The notes beneath the pieces are model-generated. The model had not been told where the DNA came from. It saw only the letters and a list, made by a program, of their open reading frames with translations, and did no database searches. Position numbers and translations under genes: made by a program. This document shows, piece after piece, positions 11,724-23,167 of a DNA stretch of 64,000 nucleotides. Source of the DNA: Microdochium bolleyi (Eukaryota > Ascomycota > Sordariomycetes > Xylariales > Microdochiaceae); NCBI GenBank assembly GCA_001566295.1, contig KQ964246.1, positions 2,480,001 to 2,544,000 of the forward strand. Reading direction: 5' to 3'. Every line of letters starts with the position of its first letter. Within the stretch, counting starts at the first letter, position 1.

Positions 11724-12165
11724 GCAGAAATGCCGTCTGGGAGAAGTGAAAGAGAAGGAGATATCTCATCTCCGGCCGATACTGGCCGACACATAACTCC
11801 ACACTCAATCTATCGAACCATCACCGTGTATACTACCAGATAGCAGTCTCATACGCGAGAAAATCGACAGAAAAAGAAAAAATAACTTCAGACGCAAGCA
11901 CTACAAGGACAGCTTTACGAGTGTCGTAGTACTGTTTATGCGAGCCAGAAGCTATCGTGGCTTGGACCTTCTGGCCTCGTTGATCAATTATGTCTACAAA
12001 ATATCGCATCCCACGGAAAACCCTTGTCCTTGATTTCCATGAGAATAAGCATCCCAATGTTACATTCACCCGTGTCACCTCGTCCGTAAACTAGTTTCCT
12101 TCCTATCGGCAATCCAACTAGTTTCTGTCGTATCCCCTTTAGTGTCGCCCAGCCTTGATGGTGCT
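11724..12165. other. convergent intergenic region, no gene seen
   Basis: This lies between the 3' ends of INH1 and NSP1. It is AT-richer than its neighbours, as expected of 3' UTRs. No gene is supported. Confidence 0.6.
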
Positions 12166-14464
12166 TTAACCACGACGACCCATGTAAGAACGGTAGAAGC
12201 TGTCCGCGGCATCTGACTCGGGCCCACCGTATTGGTTGCCCATCTGGCTGCTCGCCTTTTGCGCAGCCGTCACCTTGGCCTGGAGCGCAGCGGCATTGGT
12301 ATCGATCCACTGCAGCTGCGTCAGGTGGCCGTTCAGGACGCGGACGATCTGGCTCAGCTGTCCCAGTTGTGTTAGCTTGCAGTGCCTGAATGTAACGAGC
12401 GCGAAGTGCGGAACTTACCGGGTCATCAGGCTTGTTGCCCTTGCTCAGGGTACCCGATATGTCGTTGATCTCCTTGATCATCTTGCTCAGGTCACGACCC
12501 ATCTCATCTAGTCTCTCCGTGACCTTCTCGGCCGTCTTGTACGTCTGCTCGCGCTCCTGGTCAGGCCCGGCCAGCTGCTCACCAGGGCCGATCTGCTTCG
12601 AGATCAGAGAGTCCACTTCGCTCTCGTACTTGTCCAGCCACGACTCGAGCTCTTCCTGCTGGCTCTCCACGGTGACCAGGTGACGCTCGACTTCCCTGCT
12701 CGCCTTCTCCGCCTCGAATGTGTTGAGGTACAGCTTCTGGATCTTCTCGCCATTCTCAACCAGCAGGCGATCCCAGGCTGCTACCTGCTCTGCTTGGCTC
12801 TTGAACTCCTTTTGGTACTTGGAGAGGTCGCTGGCCCACCGCGTAATGATCTCGTCCATGGTCTTGTTCTTGAGACGTGCCAAAGATGAGGCCGGCCCTG
12901 CGGTGGAGGCAGCGAGGTTAGCAGTCGCGCCACTCGCGTTTGGTGTCGCAGAGGGAGTGGCGGCAGTGGCTGGCTTTGCTGCTCCTCCGAATAAGCCACC
13001 GGTCGCCGGAGCTGTGGATGTAGCCGCCCCAGATGCGGCAGGTGTCGCGCTTGTCGCAGCAGTAGTTGTCGCTGGTGTTGCGCTTGACGTGGTGGCAGCG
13101 CCGCCGCCAAAGAGACCACCAGTCGTCTTAGCAGGCGCTGTAGCGGTGGTGGTTGCAGCCGCGTCTCCTGCTGGCTTCGCGCCAAACAAAGAACCCGTTG
13201 TTGCAGGGGCGGTAGACGCAGGCGTGCTGCCTGCCGGCTTGGCACCAAACAGAGAGCCGGCTGCGGCTGGCGCAGCAGTGGTCGCGGGTGCTGTGGTCGC
13301 AGGTGTGGCCGAGCTGCCAAACAAAGACGTAGAGGTGCTGGCGCCTGTGGAAGGGGTCGTGCTTGGATTGGCGCCGCCGAACAGAGATGGCTTCGCTGCG
13401 CCGGTGTCGACAGGCTTCGAAGTCTGTTGCCCGAACAAGGATGCGGTCGCTGCCGCCGGAGTCGCGGATGCCCCAGTAGCCGGAGCAGTCGTGGTTGAAG
13501 GAGCAGCTGGCTTCGCACCGAAGAGGCTGGGTGTAGAGCTTGCAGCACCTTCCGCAGGCTTCGCCGCTCCGAACAGGCTGGCAGTTGGCTTTGCCGCCTG
13601 CCCTGCATTATTACCGAAGAGTGACGTCGGAGCTGGAGCTGCTGCTGATGCGGCGGGCTGAGCGGCCGACGTGTTTGCTTGCGATCCGCCGCCAAGACCA
13701 GAAAACAAGCTCGGTTGGCCACTTGATGCAGCGGGTGCGGCCCCAAAGAGGCTCGTCGCAGGTTTTGCGGCCTCTGTTGGAGGAGCACCGGCCGGTGTGG
13801 TTGACGCTCCGAGGTTGAACATAGGCTTAGCAGGAGTGGCTAGGTTGCTGGGTGCAGGGCCTCCCGTGCTTGCGCCCGCGTTGCCAAACATCGAAGCGCC
13901 TGAGTTGCCAGCGCCACCAAATAAGCCGCCGGGCTGTGTTCCAGGAGTTGTCGCTGATGGCGTAGTCGGCTTTGAGCCTTGACCACCGAATAAGCCTCCA
14001 GGAGCAAGACCAGTTCCTGTCGCCGGTGCTGTGGTGCTTGGGGTATTTGAAGATGTGCCACCGAATAGACCGCCAGATTGCGCCGGCTTCGCGGCGCCAC
14101 CTCCGAACAAGCCACCCCCAGCCGCTGGTGTCTGTGAAGCACCACCAAACAGGCCACCAGATGTGCTGGCAGGCGCTGGGGATGCACTGCTGGCCGCACC
14201 AAAGAGAGGTTTCTGTTCCGCGGGCTTGCCACCAAAGAGGCCGCCACTCGCACTTGGCGTCGTCCCCGTGGAGGCATTGCCGCCGCTCGCCGCTGGGCCA
14301 AACGAGAAGCCTCCTGAGGTCGCAGGCTTGCTTGCCCCGAAAAGATTCGTTGTTGGCGCGGCGGGAGTCGAGGAGCCACCGAAGAGGCCACCACCAGCAG
14401 GCGCTGTGCCGGTGTTGTTATTGTTGGACTGACCAGCAGAGCTGGTACCAAAGCTAAACGACAT
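12166..14464 (-). CDS. nsp1: nucleoporin Nsp1, FG-repeat central channel
   Basis: Nsp1 is a central-channel component of the nuclear pore (Nsp1-Nup57-Nup49 complex) and also joins the Nup82 complex. Exons 14464-12419 and 12357-12166 give about 745 residues. The protein begins MSFSFG. About 520 residues of FG repeats follow. I count about 20 LFG motifs (GGLFGG or SLFG type), one MFG and only two FSFG, with Ala/Thr/Pro-rich spacers. The C-terminal Nsp1 domain starts near LARLKNKTMDEIITRW and forms the coiled coil that binds Nup57/Nup49. It runs through DRLLVENGEKIQKLY to the last exon (LSQIVRVLNGHLTQLQWID, ending YMGRRG). The start at 14464 was preferred over the ATG two codons upstream because MSFSFG is the family start. 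Reading through the intron would give a different, unconserved C-terminus. Confidence 0.94.
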
Positions 14465-15494
14465 GGTCAAGTCTATCGGGATCGTTCGCGATGTGTTGAG
14501 GTAGCTGTCTGGAATATGTCGAGACCTCGGATGGTCAATCAGTTCATGCTCGGAGCTCTGAAGGTCGGCAATCTGCTGGCGCTTGCAAGTGCTGCTCGCA
14601 GCTCACAGTCGGGATTCCGTCGTGCTAGGGGATTATTGAGGTGCTGAGAGTGTGACCGTGTCGGATGTGATGATATAATGATCAAGTTCGGATCGGTCTG
14701 AGCCGCAACCGCTGTTGTGGTCTGCTGGTTTGCCTGGGCAGGATGGTTGAAAGATGGTCCTGACTTTTTAGCGTGCGCCTGCGCGCGCGTCTCAACTTTG
14801 GCGACCTGAACCTCGAAGCTCAGGCCTGCTAGCTGAGAGCTGTTGCCCGGCCCAGCTGCAGACAAAACAGAGCTGGGACACTCTGGCCAATAGCGAGGCC
14901 CAATCGTGCTCTTATGGGTCCTCCTCCTCCTGCAAACTGCGCCCGGCGCCTGGAGGGTCTTGCCGCTTGTTTGTAATGTGGCTGACAGTTTGTGGCTGGT
15001 GCAGGCTACTGTGCTTGGCCAACGTCCCACCCCAAACAGCTTCAGAGCAGCCTTGGAACCCTGGAAGCTCTCCAGACCCCACCCTTCCACCAGCCAGGAA
15101 GCTGTGATCTACACCAAGTCTCCACACGACTGGCTCGTTCGCCATAACCCCCCAGGAGCTCCAGAGTCCAGGCCATCACCGCCGCTTTACCCATTGTCCA
15201 GCGATCGTGGGAACACGACCAAGCACTTCCGCCTGCTAAACCTCTTCCCCTCCGCCAACTATCTGCGCAACCGTGAAAAACACACAACCAGAGGCAACAG
15301 CGAACAGGCCAACCCAGACCAGTCGGAGCCGTGAACGGCTGTCATCAGTGGCATTGTGCCGAGCTCGCGAGGATGGCCGACGGCAGACGCAGATCTGTGA
15401 GCCTCGAGGCACCGGAGAGGAGGGGCACTGAAGATCCGGGCGCACGGGGTCTTGGTAAGTTCCATGCTCTGGCTGAGAGTGTCAGACATCAAAT
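14465..15494. other. divergent promoter region, no gene seen
   Basis: One kilobase separates the NSP1 (-) and Laa2-like (+) starts. I found no coding frame with recognisable content. Confidence 0.55.
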
Positions 15495-17104
15495 ATGGCT
15501 CGTGCTCACAAGATCATAGAAGACACTTCCGACTCTGATGACCATTTCTCGGACGCCCAGTCAGCCCAGGAGAGCAACAGAGCGAGCTCGCCAATACCAA
15601 AGACTCGCGTTGAGAGAGTAGACGATGAGCCATCGTACGGAGAGGTGCCAGGCACGACGGCTTATGAGAAGCGCACAGAAGACGCCACCCCGGACGAGAT
15701 CGCCATCGTTCCCGATGTGAAGCCAGGGGCCGGGGCTCCAAAATCACCAAGCACCCCGGGGGACAGGCCTATCCCAAAGACAGTCGTAGACGAATCGGAA
15801 GATGCGCCGAACTCGAAGACACACCATTTCCACGATGATCTCCACCAGGCTGATGCGGAACCTGATCTTGTGCGGAAGCCAGATGGGACTGCTGCAGTCA
15901 ACCCAGTGCCATCCTCCCTGGAGACCGATTCAACAACAAGTGGTACGGCCAAAACTTCCTAAGCTACGCTACCGCGATTGACCATTCCCGCGTAGGTGAA
16001 ACGACTCTTGCTGCGCAATCTGGAGACACCTCAACAATAAAACTGGACAGCGACACTGGAAACGCTTCTGTGGACAACCGCACCAATGGGGATGATGACA
16101 GTGATGACAATGACAATGATGAGAGCGATGATGCTGATGGCGACGAAGACAATGAAGAGGACGAGGACGAGGAGGAAGCCGAGGAAGATGATGATTTTGG
16201 AGACGATTTTGATGAGTTTGGTGAAGGCGAAGGTGATGGGGACGATTTCGGGGACTTCGACGACGACTTCCAGCAGGCAGATACAAGTGCTGGGGATATC
16301 CCGGCACTTGCCCAGTCTGCTGTGTCTGCACCTTCTTTTGTAAGTTGCTCGTGGCATTTCTCTCCTACAGCTTACTAACACAAGTAACAACAGCCTATCC
16401 TAGACCTCGACGGCCTTGACGCAGACGAAATAATTAGCGCTACAGAACCGTATCTTGATGCTCTGTATCCACCAGATCTAGCAGACCTTCCACCCCTCGC
16501 ATCACCTCCCAAAGAGAACCCGATATTCTTCAACTCAAGGAGCGCATCACTATGGTCACAGCTTGCAGCTCCCCCGCCACTTCAGCCACCAGACTGGATC
16601 AGGTCCAACATCAGACGGCTTTTCCTGGTTTCTTTAGGAGTTCCTGTCGACCTCGACGAGATCCTCCCAGCCTCGAAGCAAAAGAAATTGGTCCTCCCAT
16701 CATTACACAGGGTTTCTTCAAATGGTTCACTCCGAACATCGACTGATAGCAGGTCATTGTCGCGAGTCAGAAAGACTGACGCCAACGATTCGAGTGTCTC
16801 CGTTGACTCCAAAGGCAAGGAAAAGTCGAAAACGAGCTCCAGCAAAAAGAAAGGAACGCCCCAGGTCCCAGATCTCGATCTCGTGTCAGCCAAGCAGTTA
16901 TGTTCGACAACAGAGCAGGCTTTGACAGGAATGACAGATGATGAGTTGCGATTGCACGTTAAGGGTCTGACAGACCTGGAAAGTCTTGCCAACGACGTCT
17001 TGGAGTTCTGGAAGAAGAAGACTGATGAGAAGCTCGGAGACAGAGAGGCCTTCGAAGGTGTAATAGAAAACTTGGTGGCACATGCCAGGAAAACGAGGAA
17101 GTAG
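15495..17104 (+). CDS. AP-1 clathrin accessory protein, Laa2-like
   Basis: Exons 15495-15942, 15996-16339 and 16394-17104 join in frame to about 500 residues. The N-terminal 190 residues are disordered and Ser/Asp/Pro-rich. Residues about 190-240 form a very acidic run that contains FG motifs (DDFGDDFDEFG and DDFGDFDDDF). FGxF-type acidic motifs bind the gamma-ear of AP-1 and GGA adaptors. The conserved C-terminal half has WSQLAAPPPLQPPDWI, then IRRLFLVSLGVPVDLDEILP, then a helical end that is rich in charged residues (LTDLESLANDVLEFWKKK). This pattern resembles the fungal family of yeast Ybl010c/Laa2, which helps Laa1 recruit AP-1 for Golgi-endosome traffic. The assignment comes from motif layout, so it is moderate. 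The acidic stretch alone could mislead a search. Confidence 0.65.
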
Positions 17105-17289
17105 AGTTGGGTCCTATTGCAATTCAATCCACTCTGCACACTCTTCCATCTACATAACGCCGCGCTGAAACTTGAAAGACTTGACGAGGCTGCCCTGCTC
17201 CCCTGCTCGTATTCGGTGCTGCTCTTTGCATACTTTGAGGCATAACCAGAAACCCTTTGCCGCCAGATGAAAATGTCTTGCACAAGTCA

Positions 17290-18159
17290 TCACCTCCTCC
17301 CTGACGATGTAGATGCAGAAGCAGATCCGCCGAGTGACAGCCCAAGACTGACCTTGAAGCTCCACCCGCCTTTGGACTCCCCTGACGATCCATTCCGCGA
17401 CACACTCTGGCTGCTGTCCCTCCTGGCGGCGCTGTTATTGCTCTGACTCCTCTGTGCAGGCTGATATTGCTGCGACGAGGATGAATTCGCGCGCGCCTGG
17501 TTCCCCTGTTGGCTGGGCTGGCTCTGAGCATTGCCGCCGTTGTTGTCGTCGACCGCAGCAGTGAACAGGACCTTCAGCCACAGACTGCAGTCCAGACACT
17601 CTACCATCAGCACCCCTTCGTCCTCGTTCTCCTCGAGGTTGCTCTCCTTGAAGCGGTAGCCCCTGGGGTTGCCGCATCGGCAGGCCCGGAAGTACAGGCC
17701 CTTACGCTCGTCAAAGTCGACATCGTCCAAGTCTACGATCTCGAGGCCCGTCTGGAAGGACTGCGTCGCAGAGAAGGTGGCGGTGTGGGTGAACTGCTGC
17801 TGCCGTGAGCCTGAGGAGGACGAGGACGAGGTGGATGCGAGCGAGCGGTTGTACTCGGCGCGCTTCTTGGTGTCCGAGAGCGTGGTGTAGGCCTCCTGGA
17901 TCTGGTCTACGGTGTACGTGACGCCCTTTGGTGCTGATGCTTTGCTTTTAGATTTGCTGCTGGCAGCCGTAGCCTCGCCATCGTTGCCGCTGCTGCTGCT
18001 GTTGGCGGCGGTCTTGTCCGGGTGATGCTGCAGCAGAGCTCGATGGTATGCCTTCTTGACCACCTTTGACTGCGCAGACGCCGCTTGGCCTTCCAGGTGC
18101 TTGGGCGTGAGGGAAAGGATCTCATAGAGCGTGGGCTGCTTTGAATTCGGTGGAGCCAT
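17290..18159 (-). CDS. dph4: diphthamide biosynthesis protein 4 (J domain plus CSL zinc finger)
   Basis: Dph4 (DNAJC24 type) supports the first steps of diphthamide synthesis on elongation factor 2 by keeping the Dph1-Dph2 radical enzyme active. It is a single exon of 289 residues. The J domain (LYEILSL, then HHPDKT near residue 46) is interrupted after HPD by a Ser/Ala/Lys-rich insertion of about 30 residues and resumes at YTVDQIQEAYTTLSD. The CSL-type zinc finger has CRCGNPRGY and VECLDCSLWLKV, so the four metal ligands are present. After it comes an unusual tail of about 80 residues that is rich in Ser, Gln and Asn. It ends in GGWSFKVSLGLSLGG. Yeast Dph4 is about 172 residues, so both the insertion and the tail are lineage additions. 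The gene converges with the Laa2-like gene (185 bp gap). Confidence 0.9.
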   Translation of the reverse strand: MAPPNSKQPTLYEILSLTPKHLEGQAASAQSKVVKKAYHRALLQHHPDKTAANSSSSGNDGEATAASSKSKSKASAPKGVTYTVDQIQEAYTTLSDTKKRAEYNRSLASTSSSSSSGSRQQQFTHTATFSATQSFQTGLEIVDLDDVDFDERKGLYFRACRCGNPRGYRFKESNLEENEDEGVLMVECLDCSLWLKVLFTAAVDDNNGGNAQSQPSQQGNQARANSSSSQQYQPAQRSQSNNSAARRDSSQSVSRNGSSGESKGGWSFKVSLGLSLGGSASASTSSGRR

Positions 18160-18788
18160 GGTTGCGAAGACGAAAAAACTTGTACGACGGCTTCTCAGCC
18201 CGTTGATTTCACTGAAAACAGTCCGAGTCTCGTCTCACAGTCTGTGAAGTTGTCGTCGGCCTTGTGATCTCACTGCATGCAGCTGGCTATGAGATCAGAG
18301 GTCTGCAAGGTGACAGGGGTGCGGATGCGTGGTTTGAACATGGGGAAAACCGGTTTTGCAGGCTATCTGGGTGTAGTTGGGAGGTCGCTTTTCCACCACA
18401 CCCTTTCGGTTGACAGATGACGGGAAATGGCCGAGTCTCATTCAACTTATGTACAACCGAATTGTTTGAGGTCCCGGGCCCAGGCTGAGGAACATGTGCA
18501 GAGATTTTCAAGTCACAGTATTGGCAGATTAATTAAAGACGGAATCATTCTAATGGTGGCGGGCGGCCGGAATGGAGTTGTGCTTCAGGCCTGTTAGGCG
18601 CAGCCATTGGTGTAGACAGGAACTTGACGTGGCACAATTACACATGGGTCAATGCATAAATTGGGGCATAAAAACATTCCCAACTGAGAATGTGAAGTTT
18701 TGGTATGTTTGAACCCTGGTAGAACATTGATACATATAATTGGTACAGGAGAATTTGACGACAACTATTGCGAATAGCCATGGGCCCG
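18160..18788. other. intergenic region, DPH4 promoter and MRPL25 3' end
   Basis: Both flanking genes read leftwards, so this holds the DPH4 promoter and the MRPL25 3' UTR. No gene is seen. Confidence 0.55.
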
Positions 18789-19431
18789 TTACCTGGGGTA
18801 CTTGCTCCATTTCGCCTTGCCAATCTGGAGACGAAAACCGAGTCAGCATTGTTCTGGGTAGCAAAGCGAAGTGTAGGACAGAGGAGTGAGCTCACCTTGC
18901 GCCATTCCCTGATGAGTCTTGGCATGCCTAGCATAGCTGTTCGCCTCTTTTCCATTCTGGAGTATACATTGTCAGTATCTGCTCTGCACACACGACCAGC
19001 AGCGCCAGAAGACGCAGGCTAGTGTTGATCGTGGGAGCAACGTACTTTGGTGCTAGCATTCTCTCGTGGCGGTGACCCTTGACCTTTTGGCCAACACCGG
19101 TACCACGGACACGTAGACCCAGCTCGACTCTGTGCCTTATCCTCTCCTCGGTGCCCTTTGAGGTGAAGGGTAGCAGCTCTTCCACGCCCTGCTCTCTGGC
19201 CAGCTTCACAAGCTCAGCCTGCCGCCGCAGCGAGTACTCTGGGTCGTGCCATCTGCCAGTGACAGGGTGCTTGTGAGGGAGGAACGGGTTCGGCGTCGCG
19301 CCGTCTCTGATTGTGTTTGTCGCTGTCGACTTTGGGAGGATCTGCGATGGTGGGTACTTGGCGAGGAAGCGCTGCAGCCGAGGGTGCAGCTGCTTGGCAA
19401 GCTCAACGAATCTGGAGGCCGGCGCGGCCAT
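18789..19431 (-). CDS. mrpl25: mitochondrial large-subunit ribosomal protein L25
   Basis: This is a component of the mitochondrial 54S ribosomal subunit. Exons 19431-19046, 18956-18896 and 18824-18789 give about 160 residues. The N-terminus (FVELAKQLHPRLQRFLAKYP) is helical and basic. Conserved family segments are NPFLPHKHPVTGRWHDPEYS, LRRQAELVKLAREQGVEELL, HRHERMLAPK and MPRLIREWRK. The last exon is only twelve codons (IGKAKWSKYPR). The match is to the fungal Mrpl25 family known from yeast and Neurospora. The upstream ATG of the same frame would add 22 non-family residues, so I start at MAAPASRF. Confidence 0.88.
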
Positions 19432-19992
19432 GTTGGCGAGCTGCGTCGTGAATCTGTGGTAGACAGAGTCTTGTGGTCGGGGTCGGGATGAGCGCAAATG
19501 ATGCTGTCTTCAACCACGTAAGGCCAGAAATTGTGTTGGACCTCGAAGGACTGGACCTTGCACAGGGGTGGAGCTTTTTCCTGGAGGCGTCCCCACATCA
19601 AGCCCGGCTTGGGTCGATGTGCCAGGGCTCACTTTGAGGCAGACAAGTACACAGTCAGGCGCCTGTGTATAAATTGTGAGAGGGAGAGTTGGGAAGTAAA
19701 TCTCGAAGTCTTATGCTAATTAACCTCACCGGGGAAGAGGAGACAAGTTTAGCTAGTAATTCGGCAGCTATTGGCGTGACCGTTTCCTGCCAGGGCGACT
19801 TGGAAAAAGTGGAGTCCGCTACCATTGATATCGCAGCCTGCCAGGCTTCAAGCCCATGTTTAGTCCTTCGAGGTCAACATCGAAGATTTCTCCCAGTTTG
19901 CGACACACACAGATTCGACTACGCTCACGGACTCGACCAGGATCACGCTTCATTCCATCGACTTCAGAGACACGCGCATCCTTTAGGCAGCA
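19432..19992. other. divergent promoter of MRPL25 and PRP28
   Basis: The 561 bp between two divergent starts must hold both core promoters. I see no coding content. Confidence 0.55.
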
Positions 19993-22044
19993 ATGGCGCC
20001 AGGCGCCATCACCGCGGGCTTTAAACCGAAGTTTATCCCCAAGGCGGAGCGCGAGCGACTGGCGAAACAGAAACAGGAGGAAGAAGCGAAGAAGCAGCAA
20101 GCGCTTCAGAATGGGTCTAGAAGCGACTCGCGCAGCACACGCGACCCCCGCGATCGGGAATCGCGTGTGCCGACAGGTCCCAAAGCTATGCGCCAGGACG
20201 GACCTCAGGATCGCTCTCGCAACGATGGCTACCGAGACGACCGTCGTGGCGACCACCGAAACGGCAACAGCATGGGCAACAGCCGTAGCAACAAGGAAAA
20301 TGCGAAGAAGCCAAATACGGAGGAGCAGGACGTGGTCTCTATGCGAGAGCGATACATGGGACCTGATCTAAGTCAAAGTACATTCTCGGCCACGAAGAAG
20401 CGCAAACGGACGAAGAGGGAGGAGTTCAAGTTCGACTGGGACACTCAGGAAGACACAACCGGAGACCTCGCGCTAAGCGACGAAGCACAGAACGAAGCCA
20501 ACATACATAAAAGGGCCAGGGCCCTCAGAGAGGAAGCGGAGGACCCAGAACATGGAGAGATGCTGGCGCGGCAGCTCGTCGAGGGCTATTACCGAGCCCG
20601 CGACCTCGCTCATGAAGCCAAGATGCAACGCGAGCGAGCCAACGAGGTCAAAAACCGGAAAGTGTTCAGCAAACGTTGGACAGAGAAGACACTGGAAGAA
20701 ATGCAAGCTCGAGATTGGCGGATCTTGAGGGAGGACTTCGACATCTCGACAAAAGGTGGCAATGTACCCCATCCTCTCCGAAACTGGAGGGAGTCCAGCT
20801 TGCCGTCGAAACTGCTCAACGTCATTGACGAGCTCGGGTATGCTGAGCCCTCGCCTATTCAACGCGCCACCATTCCGATCGCGATGGAAGCCCGAGATCT
20901 CATCGGTGTTGCTGTTACAGGTTCGGGAAAGACCGCAGCGTTCCTGCTCCCGTTACTCGACTACATCTCAAAACTGCCACCCATCACGGAGCTCACAAAG
21001 AACGATGGACCTTACGCACTCATCATCGCGCCCACAAGAGAGTTGGCACAACAGATTGCACTTGCGGCAGAGCAGTTTTCGAGACCATTTGGCTTCAATG
21101 TGGTCACCCTTATCGGCGGTCATCAACTCGAAGAGCAGGTCTACGCCATGCGCAACGGCGCGGAAATCATTGTCGCCACTCCCGGACGCCTCGTCGACTG
21201 TCTTGAGCGCCGCGTGCTGGTTTTGTCACAATGTCACTACGTTATCATGGACGAGGCTGACCGTATGGTGGAGATGGGTTTCGAGGAGCCACTCAAGAAA
21301 ACCCTCGACGCTCTCCCTTCCATGGACAATAAGCAAGACACTGACTTTGCCGATGGGACTCATTTTGCCTCAGACAACTCCTTTGGGAACTCCCAGACTA
21401 GGAGAACCATGATGTTTACAGCTACCATGCCAGCAGCCGTGGAGCGTATTGCCAAGACCTACCTACAGTCGCCGGTGATTGTAACGATCGGTAACCAGGG
21501 CGAGGCTGTTGATACTGTCGAGCAGCGGGTAGAGTTCGTGCAGGGCGAGCGCCAGCGTCACGATCGCATGCTCAACATCATGAACAGCGGCGAGTTCCAG
21601 CCGCCCATTATTGTATTCGTCAACATGAAACAGAATTGTGAGGCAGTGGCGAAGGAGGTCAGGCGCAACGGGTACACAGTCGTCACGCTGCACGGCAACA
21701 AGACACAAGAGCAACGTGAGACGGCGCTCTCCGCACTGCGTAACGGCACCGCCAAGGTGCTGGTGGCGACGGATCTCGCCGGCCGTGGTATCGATGTGCC
21801 CGACGTGTCGCTGGTCATAAACTTCAACATGGCGGCCTCCATCGAGAGCTACACTCATCGTATCGGCCGTACTGGTCGTGCGGGCAAGAAGGGTGTGGCC
21901 ATCACTTTCCTCGGCAGCGAGGACGCGGCCGTCATGTATGACCTGAAGCAGATGATCTCCAAGAGCCCGGTCTCGAAGGTGCCGGATGCACTGCGGCAGC
22001 ACGAAGCTGCCAAGCAGAAACCGACCCGGGGCCGAGGTGATTGA
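19993..22044 (+). CDS. prp28: pre-mRNA splicing DEAD-box helicase Prp28
   Basis: Prp28 (DDX23/U5-100K) displaces U1 snRNP from the 5' splice site so that U6 can pair there. It is an intronless gene of 683 residues. The N-terminal 210 residues are charged, with Arg/Asp/Lys repeats and the conserved FKFDWDTQEDT. FSKRWTEKTLEEMQARDWRI and the Q-motif region LGYAEPSPIQ follow. Helicase motifs are all intact: VTGSGKT (about 307), PTRELAQQ, DEAD (about 419), FTATMP (about 474, the Prp28-type replacement for SAT), ATDLAGRGIDVP and HRIGRTGR (about 621). The length is close to that of other fungal Prp28 proteins. Confidence 0.97.
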   Translation: MAPGAITAGFKPKFIPKAERERLAKQKQEEEAKKQQALQNGSRSDSRSTRDPRDRESRVPTGPKAMRQDGPQDRSRNDGYRDDRRGDHRNGNSMGNSRSNKENAKKPNTEEQDVVSMRERYMGPDLSQSTFSATKKRKRTKREEFKFDWDTQEDTTGDLALSDEAQNEANIHKRARALREEAEDPEHGEMLARQLVEGYYRARDLAHEAKMQRERANEVKNRKVFSKRWTEKTLEEMQARDWRILREDFDISTKGGNVPHPLRNWRESSLPSKLLNVIDELGYAEPSPIQRATIPIAMEARDLIGVAVTGSGKTAAFLLPLLDYISKLPPITELTKNDGPYALIIAPTRELAQQIALAAEQFSRPFGFNVVTLIGGHQLEEQVYAMRNGAEIIVATPGRLVDCLERRVLVLSQCHYVIMDEADRMVEMGFEEPLKKTLDALPSMDNKQDTDFADGTHFASDNSFGNSQTRRTMMFTATMPAAVERIAKTYLQSPVIVTIGNQGEAVDTVEQRVEFVQGERQRHDRMLNIMNSGEFQPPIIVFVNMKQNCEAVAKEVRRNGYTVVTLHGNKTQEQRETALSALRNGTAKVLVATDLAGRGIDVPDVSLVINFNMAASIESYTHRIGRTGRAGKKGVAITFLGSEDAAVMYDLKQMISKSPVSKVPDALRQHEAAKQKPTRGRGD

Positions 22045-23167
22045 TTGTGGCGTGTTGGCGTGCAACGCGAAGTAGACTGTGATATCAATATAGGTGGTTT
22101 CTATACAGGAGCACTTGGCAAACTTGCACGGCCTCAGTGTACTTATACTGCAGATCAGAGCTGCGTTGATTTGGAACAACTTCTCACGTGGACCGTGTCT
22201 AATGAGAGTTGTTCTGCAAGTCGTCAATGATTGGCTGGAGCACACTCGAGACCCTGCATCTGCATCTGCCCAAGCCATCGGGGCAAATCTTGGCGATCTG
22301 GGGCCGAGGATTGCTCACACCGCCTGCCTGCAGGGGCCCGACAACGAGGAATCTGGCAAAGATTTCTACGCTTTCTCCCAACTCCATTATCGAATTGCCT
22401 TGTTTCCCGGCGTTGCACCACCACGAGCCGACACTTTCACGGCCTCAGCCCTCGGCGCGTCTCTGTATTGCATATTGTTCAGTAGTGTGCTGCTTGTTGT
22501 CGCGAGTCTTTTCAAACCGTTTGCACGGCGTCGGGCGCCGCGATACAGCGCCGTTGCTACAGCACCCGTCACAGCAGTCACCCAGTATATCCAAGCGATT
22601 CGCTAGCTCCGCATCATCACCTTGGGAGGCCCTCCCCCACTTCAGCTGTTGCGCTGTGGAACAATCCTCGTTCAACCCTGTCGTATCCCACCTGGACTCT
22701 GCCTGACCCGGGCTGTAATTATTATTCCTGTACTTTTCGGACTCTGCGAGCAGTCTTCTCTTCCACAAATGTCTTCTATACGAAAGCTCCATAGCCTCGA
22801 GCTTGCTCGTTGCACAAACACGAGCAGGTTCCGGGCTGTGTCACAATTGTCTTGGGGTTCAGCAAGTCGGAGCTATCATGCGCTGAGCCAGCTCCAACGC
22901 AACCAGGCACCAACACCACAGTACGCGTTACTGCCCCATCTTCCCCGCCCCCACTCCCTCACCTTTGGAGCTTCCTAAACCAGGTGGCGGCGCCGCAGCT
23001 GACTTTGCAACTTACACAACATCAGGTCGACTCCTCGTCAGTTGTTGTCCTCTTCTACACTTTCTCAACCTCCTTTCCAGAAGCTGTTTCTCTCCCGCCA
23101 GCAGCCTGCAGAGACAAAGCTCGCCTCCCGTATCTTCAAACGCCACTGCTCCTACCGAAGACACAAC
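22045..23167. other. intergenic region upstream of the M1 aminopeptidase
   Basis: This holds the PRP28 3' UTR and the aminopeptidase promoter and 5' UTR. An in-frame ATG at 23042 could give a longer aminopeptidase N-terminus. Another open frame (22766-22978) has a Ser/Arg-rich start but no recognisable domain. Confidence 0.5.

Noticed and set aside
12720..13661. 313-codon open frame antisense to NSP1
   Set aside because: It is Ala/Val/Pro-rich and mirrors the Ala/Thr repeat coding strand, so it is a shadow of the low-complexity repeats.
22209..22706. Overlapping frames upstream of the aminopeptidase
   Set aside because: Three frames overlap with no domain content; this is best explained as PRP28 3' and APE2 5' untranslated sequence.
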